Below are positions 5,138 through 9,482 of a DNA stretch of 9,482 nucleotides, piece by piece. The notes beneath the pieces were generated by a model. That model worked only from the letters and a program-made list of their open reading frames with translations, did not search any database and was not told the DNA's origin. Source of the DNA: Ignavibacteriales bacterium. GTDB lineage: Bacteria > Bacteroidota > Ignavibacteria > Ignavibacteriales > Melioribacteraceae. Position numbers and translations under genes: made by a program. Numbering within the stretch: the first letter of the stretch is position 1; each line of letters opens with the position of its first letter. Location of the stretch: the NCBI GenBank assembly GCA_007280825.1, contig QYQI01000075.1, positions 1 to 9,482 on the forward strand, in the 5' to 3' direction.

Positions 5138-6781
5138 ATGGATTCTTCCTCCGAACATGAAGTAAACAATCAATTAATTACATATTTGAAAAATTTGGAA
5201 GCAAGAATTTCCCGGGTTGAAGAGAAACTTAATCTCGAGAATCTACCTTCAGAAAATAATTTTGAATTACCTCCACTGATGCCTCAAAATATTTCAGAAC
5301 GAGCGGATTCATTAGAAACTCAGATAGGACAATTCTGGTTTGCAAAAGTTGGAATAGTTATTCTTGCGATCGGAATAATTTTTCTAATGACATTTCCGTA
5401 TCAAAATTTACCTTCCTTTTTTCCTAGTCTTATAGGATATGTTTTAGTTGGATTTCTTTTCTGGTTATCGAATTATTGGAAAAGTTCGCTTCAATTTATT
5501 TCACAATATATTTTTGGCGGAGCTTTACTTCTTCTTTTCTTTTCAACTTTACGGTTACACTTTTTCTCAAGCAATCCCACAGTTGAAAATCCGACACTTG
5601 AATTACTTATGCTGATAGCAGTATCGATCTTTCACATTTCTTTTTCTTTTAAGAGAAAATCTATATATCTAATGGCTTTTGGCATCTCGCTAATTTCCAT
5701 TACAGCTTTGATCGGTGATTTTTATTGGTTGATCTTTTTTATTCTAGTTTTGATCAGCGGGTGGTCGGTTTACTTAAAAAGAATTTTAGACTGGAATTCG
5801 TTCTATACCTATGCAATACTTTTGGTCTATATAACTCACTTTGTTTGGTTCATCGGTAATCCTGTTGCTGGTAATAAAATTGCTCTCCAAAGTTCTCCAT
5901 TGATTAATATTTATTTTCTTCTTTTGTACTGCTTAATTTATGCTTACGGCAATTTATCCGGGAATCGAAACGAAAAAGAATCTGTTAATTCAATACTAAA
6001 TACTTTATTGAATTCATTTCTCTGTTTTTTTCTATTACTAATCATCGCACTTTCGAAATTCAGCAGCACGGTGGCTTTATCTGAGTTAATAGCTTCGAGT
6101 GTTTTCTTGCTTCTTTCAATTATGTTTTATGAAAGACAAAAAAGTAAATATTCAACTTTCTTTTATGCTATTCTTGGTTACACGGCATTGAGCGTTGCAA
6201 TAGTAAATAATTTTCCTAAGCCGGAATACTTTGTTTGGTTAAGCTGGCAGAGTTTAGTTGTAGTGGCTACCGCGCTCTGGTTCCGTTCGAAAATAATAAT
6301 TGTAGCAAACTTCATAATGTATCTGATGATATTCTTTTCCTATTTAGTATTGGAAGAAAAAATTGGTGCAATCGCACTCGGTTTTGGAATTGTGGCATTA
6401 ATAAGCGCTCGTATTTTAAATTGGCAAAAGCATAGACTCGATTTAACAACTGATGCGATGAGATTATCCTATCTCGGCTCCGCGTTTATCATCTTTCCTT
6501 ATGCACTCTATCATATAGTTCCTAAAGATTATGTCGGGCTCTCTTGGACGATAGTTGCGATCGGTTACTATGTAATGAGTATTATTCTTAAGAATAAAAA
6601 ATACCGGTGGCTGGCGCTTTTAACATTTTTATTAACAGTGGTGTACATTCTATTTGTTGGAACAACAAATTTAGATCCAAGCTACCGGATTATTTCTTTC
6701 ATGTTTTTAGGAATTGTGTTACTGGCAATTTCAATTTTATACGCAAAGCGAAAGAAAGGAAGCGAGTTAATAAACAATTGA
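5138..6781 (+). CDS. DUF2339-type polytopic membrane protein
   Basis: A 547-residue protein. The N-terminus is a soluble coiled-coil-like stretch (LITYLKNLEARISRVEEKLN, 13-32), followed by a proline-rich linker (PPLMPQ, about 45-50). Then comes IGQFWFAKVGIVILAIGIIFLMTF (63-86). This 'coiled coil, then iG..Wl.k.GivlL.lGi.Fl' entry into a long run of membrane helices is typical of DUF2339 proteins, whose function is unknown. The rest is almost continuous hydrophobic segments, roughly a dozen or more, with short basic loops (such as KRKS and KNKKYRW), ending in a basic KRKKGSE tail. TTGGAGG (5124-5130) lies seven bases before the ATG. It precedes the octaheme cytochrome gene by 47 bases in the same direction and could be cotranscribed with the respiratory module, though no functional link is known. 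Confidence 0.75.
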   Translation: MDSSSEHEVNNQLITYLKNLEARISRVEEKLNLENLPSENNFELPPLMPQNISERADSLETQIGQFWFAKVGIVILAIGIIFLMTFPYQNLPSFFPSLIGYVLVGFLFWLSNYWKSSLQFISQYIFGGALLLLFFSTLRLHFFSSNPTVENPTLELLMLIAVSIFHISFSFKRKSIYLMAFGISLISITALIGDFYWLIFFILVLISGWSVYLKRILDWNSFYTYAILLVYITHFVWFIGNPVAGNKIALQSSPLINIYFLLLYCLIYAYGNLSGNRNEKESVNSILNTLLNSFLCFFLLLIIALSKFSSTVALSELIASSVFLLLSIMFYERQKSKYSTFFYAILGYTALSVAIVNNFPKPEYFVWLSWQSLVVVATALWFRSKIIIVANFIMYLMIFFSYLVLEEKIGAIALGFGIVALISARILNWQKHRLDLTTDAMRLSYLGSAFIIFPYALYHIVPKDYVGLSWTIVAIGYYVMSIILKNKKYRWLALLTFLLTVVYILFVGTTNLDPSYRIISFMFLGIVLLAISILYAKRKKGSELINN

Positions 6782-6828
6782 ACCGATAGAAATAAATAAA
6801 AATACTTAAAGTAAAGGCGAGCGTATTC

Positions 6829-7578
6829 ATGAAAAATTTTTTACAAAAAATTCCGGAACAGGTTAAACGGTTGTCGATACTTTTACTTGTAGTGGTAATT
6901 GTATTTATTGTAGCCACTTCGCTTCTCACCCCGAAAGATTTTGGCTTGGTAGGTCATTATCGTGCTGGCGCTATTCAAAATAATGCTGATAAAAAAATGC
7001 AATATGCAGGACAGGAAGCATGCGCTGATTGCCATGATGATATTTGGAAAACTAAAAATGCAGGTTATCATAAAAATCTTTCTTGCGAAGTTTGCCACGG
7101 ACCTTCGGCAAATCATGTTAATGAGCCGGATCAATTCAAACCTGATAAACCGAGGGATAGAGTTTTTTGCCCTGTTTGTCATGAATATAATACCTCTCGA
7201 CCTACCGGATTTCCACAAATTCTATCAGCGTCACACAATCCTAGAAGAATTTGTGTAACCTGTCATAACCCGCACAATCCAACTCCACCGCAAACACCAA
7301 AAGAATGTTCAGCATGTCACGCTGAAATTTCAAATGCAAAATCGGTTTCGAGTCACATGGATATTCCTTGTACTAAATGTCATGAAGCTTCGGAGAAACA
7401 TAAATTGCACCCGAGAGAATATTTACCAACCAAACCTGCAAATAGAGAATTTTGCGGTCAGTGTCATTCCCAAGATGCTAAAGGTGATAAGTTTATTCCA
7501 AGGATCAACATGACTACGCACGAGCCGAGATATGTTTGCTGGCAATGTCACTATCCACATTTACCGGAGGCACAATAA
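6829..7578 (+). CDS. Membrane-anchored octaheme c-type cytochrome
   Basis: A 249-residue protein with an N-terminal membrane anchor (about 14-32, LSILLLVVVIVFIVATSLL) and a periplasmic domain with eight CxxCH heme sites, starting at C65, C86, C114, C142, C160, C181, C209 and C237. Spacing is 21-28-28 in each half, so the second half is the first shifted by 95 residues. Non-CxxCH histidines H81, H96, H136 and H149 recur at H176, H191, H231 and H244, giving a likely bis-His set for all eight hemes. Such cytochromes carry electrons between a membrane quinone-reacting complex and periplasmic partners; no free axial site is evident, so it is more likely a carrier than a catalyst. The stop overlaps the ATG of the Fe-S gene (TAATG), and the NrfD gene follows. 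The ribosome binding site is weak (AAAGG, 6813-6817). It is not assigned to a named family. Confidence 0.92.
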   Translation: MKNFLQKIPEQVKRLSILLLVVVIVFIVATSLLTPKDFGLVGHYRAGAIQNNADKKMQYAGQEACADCHDDIWKTKNAGYHKNLSCEVCHGPSANHVNEPDQFKPDKPRDRVFCPVCHEYNTSRPTGFPQILSASHNPRRICVTCHNPHNPTPPQTPKECSACHAEISNAKSVSSHMDIPCTKCHEASEKHKLHPREYLPTKPANREFCGQCHSQDAKGDKFIPRINMTTHEPRYVCWQCHYPHLPEAQ

Positions 7579-8375
7579 TGGAAAACAATATAATTGGAAC
7601 AAGTAAAAAAGTTGAGAGAAGAAATTTTCTAAAAAAAATTGCCATACTTGCGCTTGCACCAATTGCATTTGGATTTCTTGGTGCAACGGACAAATTAAAG
7701 ACTATAAAAAAATGGATGCTCGCAAATGGTTATATACCCAGCAACCACAAGTGGGGAATGGGAATAGACATTAATAAATGTATTGGATGCGGAAGATGTG
7801 CTGTAGCATGTAAAAATGAAAACAATGTTCCAAAAGAACCATTCTTCTTCAGAACATGGGTTGAACGTTACAGAATTTATGAAGATGGCGATGTACAAGT
7901 TGACAGTCCAAATGGTTCAATAGACGGTTTTGATAATACTCGTACAACAAATCAAAAAATGTTAAGAAGTTTCTTTGTTCCAAAAATTTGTAATCATTGT
8001 GACAATCCTCCGTGCGTTCAAGTTTGTCCTGTTGGTGCAACATTTAAAGGTGAGGATGGAGTTGTACTTGTGGATTCAGATTACTGTGTCGGCTGCAGAT
8101 ATTGCATACAAGCATGTCCTTACGGTGCAAGATTCTTACATCCCGAAACACATACTGCCGAGAAATGTACTTTCTGTTATCATAGAATTGTTCAAGATAA
8201 ATTACCGGCGTGCGTTGAAGCGTGCCCGACTCAAGCAAGAGTTTTCGGCGAGTTGAACAAAAAATCAAGTCCATTAGTACGTTTCTTAAGAATGAATAAA
8301 ATCGGAATTCTTAAACCATCGCTCAACACAGAACCAAAAGTTTATTACTCTAATTTAGATATGGAGGTTAGATAG
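7578..8375 (+). CDS. Tat-exported 4x[4Fe-4S] ferredoxin-like subunit (DmsB/PsrB/NrfC/HybA family)
   Basis: A 265-residue electron-transfer subunit. The N-terminus has a twin-arginine motif, VERRNFLKK (12-20), then a hydrophobic stretch (21-35), so it is exported folded to the periplasm. Sixteen cysteines form four clusters: C68-C71-C74-C78 (CIGCGRCAVAC), C138-C141-C146-C150 (CNHCDNPPCVQVC), C170-C173-C176-C180 (CVGCRYCIQAC) and C197-C200-C212-C216. This is the standard four-cluster arrangement of the DmsB/PsrB/NrfC/HybA family, with no cysteine missing. In such complexes the Fe-S chain links an NrfD-type membrane subunit to a catalytic subunit or cytochrome. The start is the ATG at 7578, with GGAGG (7566-7570) seven bases upstream; the longer in-frame reading from 7536 lies inside the cytochrome gene and would bury the Tat motif. 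The next gene starts two bases after its stop. Confidence 0.93.
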   Translation: MENNIIGTSKKVERRNFLKKIAILALAPIAFGFLGATDKLKTIKKWMLANGYIPSNHKWGMGIDINKCIGCGRCAVACKNENNVPKEPFFFRTWVERYRIYEDGDVQVDSPNGSIDGFDNTRTTNQKMLRSFFVPKICNHCDNPPCVQVCPVGATFKGEDGVVLVDSDYCVGCRYCIQACPYGARFLHPETHTAEKCTFCYHRIVQDKLPACVEACPTQARVFGELNKKSSPLVRFLRMNKIGILKPSLNTEPKVYYSNLDMEVR

Positions 8376-8377
8376 AA

Positions 8378-9482
8378 TTGGAAGAGCTCATTCAACATTT
8401 GACGCCAATACTAAAAGAAGTATGGGGCTACATTTTTCCAAACGAAATTGAACTCCATTGGGGCATTCTTATAGTATTATATCCTTACTTAACAGGATTA
8501 GTTGCCGGCGCTTTTATCTTGGCATCGCTGGTAAAAGTTTTCAACGTAAAAGAACTTCAACCAACATACCGCTTAGCAATGCTTACAGCGATGGCATTTT
8601 TAATTATAGCACCGCTTCCTTTACTTGCTCACTTAGGTCATCCTGAAAAAGCTTACGAGATTTTGATTACACCAAATAGTACATCTGCTATGGCTATGTT
8701 TGGATTTGTTTATGCTTGGTATTTGATGGCGGTATTGTGTTTAGAAATTTGGTTTGAGTATAGAAGAGATATAATTCTTTGGGCACAGAAAGAAACAGGA
8801 ATCAAAAAATGGATTCACAAAATCATTTCTCTCTTTTCAAAAGATATTTCAGAAAAAGCAATCCTCTTCGATAAAAAGTGGGTAAAGATTGTTACAATTA
8901 TAGGAATTCCTTCTGCATTTCTATTACACGGTTATGTAGGATTTATTTTTGGTTCGATCAAAGCAAACCCATGGTGGTCAAGCGTGCTAATGCCAATTGT
9001 CTTCTTGTTCTCTGCAATTGTTTCCGGTATTGCTATGGTTTTAATTCTCTATATGATCATAACACCCGTCCGCGGAAAACAATTAGATATTTTGTGTCTG
9101 GATAAATTAGCAAGTTACTTATTCTATGTAATGATCATAGATTTTTCATTGGAAGCGTTGGATTTTGTGCACCGTGTTTATGAATCGGAAGAATCCATTA
9201 AAATCTTAGCTTATCTTGTCTCGAATAAATTATTCATCAGCTTAGTAGTAATTCAACTCTTCATGGGCATGCTTATTCCGCTTGCTATGATTGCGCTCAT
9301 TAAAATTTTAAAATCACCGCCGGATTTAAAGAAAATGGTTTATTTTATCTCTGCAATTCTTGTACAAGTTGGAATTTTTTCAACTCGTTGGAATATTGTA
9401 ATCGGAGGACAATTGTTTTCAAAAAGTTTTAGAGGATTAACCGTTTACAAAATAACTTTTTTCGGGCTGGAAGGATTTTTTG
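8378..9482 (+). CDS. NrfD/PsrC-family quinone-interacting membrane subunit (C-terminus beyond the window)
   Basis: This is an open frame of 368 codons to the right edge. It begins with TTG (M/L-EELIQHLTPIL) two bases after the Fe-S gene stop; GGAGG (8363-8367) lies 10 bases upstream. An in-frame stop at 8369-8371 rules out a start further upstream, and the first in-frame ATG is about 200 bases downstream, past conserved sequence. NrfD features are WGILIVLYPYLTGLVAGAFI (first helix), LLAHLGHPEKAYEIL, LHGYVGFIFGSIKANPWW, then 'SAIVSGIAMVLI', and RWNIVIGGQ in a late helix. At least eight membrane segments are visible. NrfD-type proteins bind menaquinone/menaquinol without heme and pass electrons to the Fe-S partner. 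The family runs to about 380-430 residues, so only a small C-terminal part should be missing. It completes the cytochrome/Fe-S/NrfD module. Confidence 0.9.
   Translation, partial: MEELIQHLTPILKEVWGYIFPNEIELHWGILIVLYPYLTGLVAGAFILASLVKVFNVKELQPTYRLAMLTAMAFLIIAPLPLLAHLGHPEKAYEILITPNSTSAMAMFGFVYAWYLMAVLCLEIWFEYRRDIILWAQKETGIKKWIHKIISLFSKDISEKAILFDKKWVKIVTIIGIPSAFLLHGYVGFIFGSIKANPWWSSVLMPIVFLFSAIVSGIAMVLILYMIITPVRGKQLDILCLDKLASYLFYVMIIDFSLEALDFVHRVYESEESIKILAYLVSNKLFISLVVIQLFMGMLIPLAMIALIKILKSPPDLKKMVYFISAILVQVGIFSTRWNIVIGGQLFSKSFRGLTVYKITFFGLEGFF

Noticed and set aside
6883..7258. Open frames on both strands overlapping the cytochrome gene
   Set aside because: They overlap the eight CxxCH motifs in other frames, have no ribosome binding sites and show no recognisable domain.
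7536..7577. Longer N-terminus for the Fe-S protein
   Set aside because: It would lie inside the cytochrome gene and move the twin-arginine motif away from the N-terminus; the ATG at 7578 has a GGAGG at proper distance.
8458..9105. Short plus-strand frames at 8458-8646 and 8878-9105
   Set aside because: Both are out of frame with the continuous NrfD reading frame from 8378, which carries conserved family motifs throughout.

Overview
The window is AT-rich (by eye about one third G+C) and gene-dense. It looks like a member of the Bacteroidota/Chlorobiota/Ignavibacteriota group. The evidence is an RprX/RprY-like two-component pair, a TAnnTTTG-type promoter element before the kinase gene, signal peptides ending in LAQ, and the codon bias. 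Several genes keep good Shine-Dalgarno sites (GGAGG or AGGAG). That fits the Ignavibacteria/Chlorobi side better than classical Bacteroidia, but this placement is inference. No mobile elements, CRISPR arrays, tRNA or rRNA genes were seen.

Left part (1-1766): on the minus strand, a small Trm112/UPF0434-like protein overlaps by ATGA the start of a GlcD-type FAD-binding oxidase that runs off the left edge. Divergently, on the plus strand, a RimJ/RimL-type GNAT acetyltransferase overlaps by ATGA a TrpF-like (phosphoribosylanthranilate isomerase family) protein whose substrate loop is altered. The TrpF-like gene ends one base from the convergent response-regulator gene.

Middle (1768-4912): a minus-strand two-component operon holds an RprX-like sensor histidine kinase followed, with a GTGA overlap, by an RprY-like OmpR-family regulator. 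Transcribed away from it is a secreted, Lys/Glu-rich, Met-rich protein with a CxCxCC cluster and an internally repeated motif. A 128-base divergent spacer carries phased TTTAAC repeats and two inverted repeats, which are candidate operators. The natural reading is a sensor system with its envelope target. A clear intrinsic terminator follows the secreted-protein gene.

Right part (5138-9482): a DUF2339-type polytopic membrane protein is followed by a respiratory module. The module consists of a membrane-anchored octaheme c-type cytochrome, a Tat-exported ferredoxin-like subunit with four [4Fe-4S] sites, and an NrfD/PsrC-family quinone-interacting membrane subunit (TTG start, open at the right edge). 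The cytochrome gene overlaps the Fe-S gene by one base, and the NrfD gene starts two bases after the Fe-S stop, so they form one operon. Together they should pass electrons between the menaquinone pool and periplasmic hemes. The catalytic or partner subunit is not in the window. The cytochrome is an exact tandem duplication of a tetraheme unit: all eight CxxCH motifs and all eight candidate distal histidines repeat at an offset of 95 residues.
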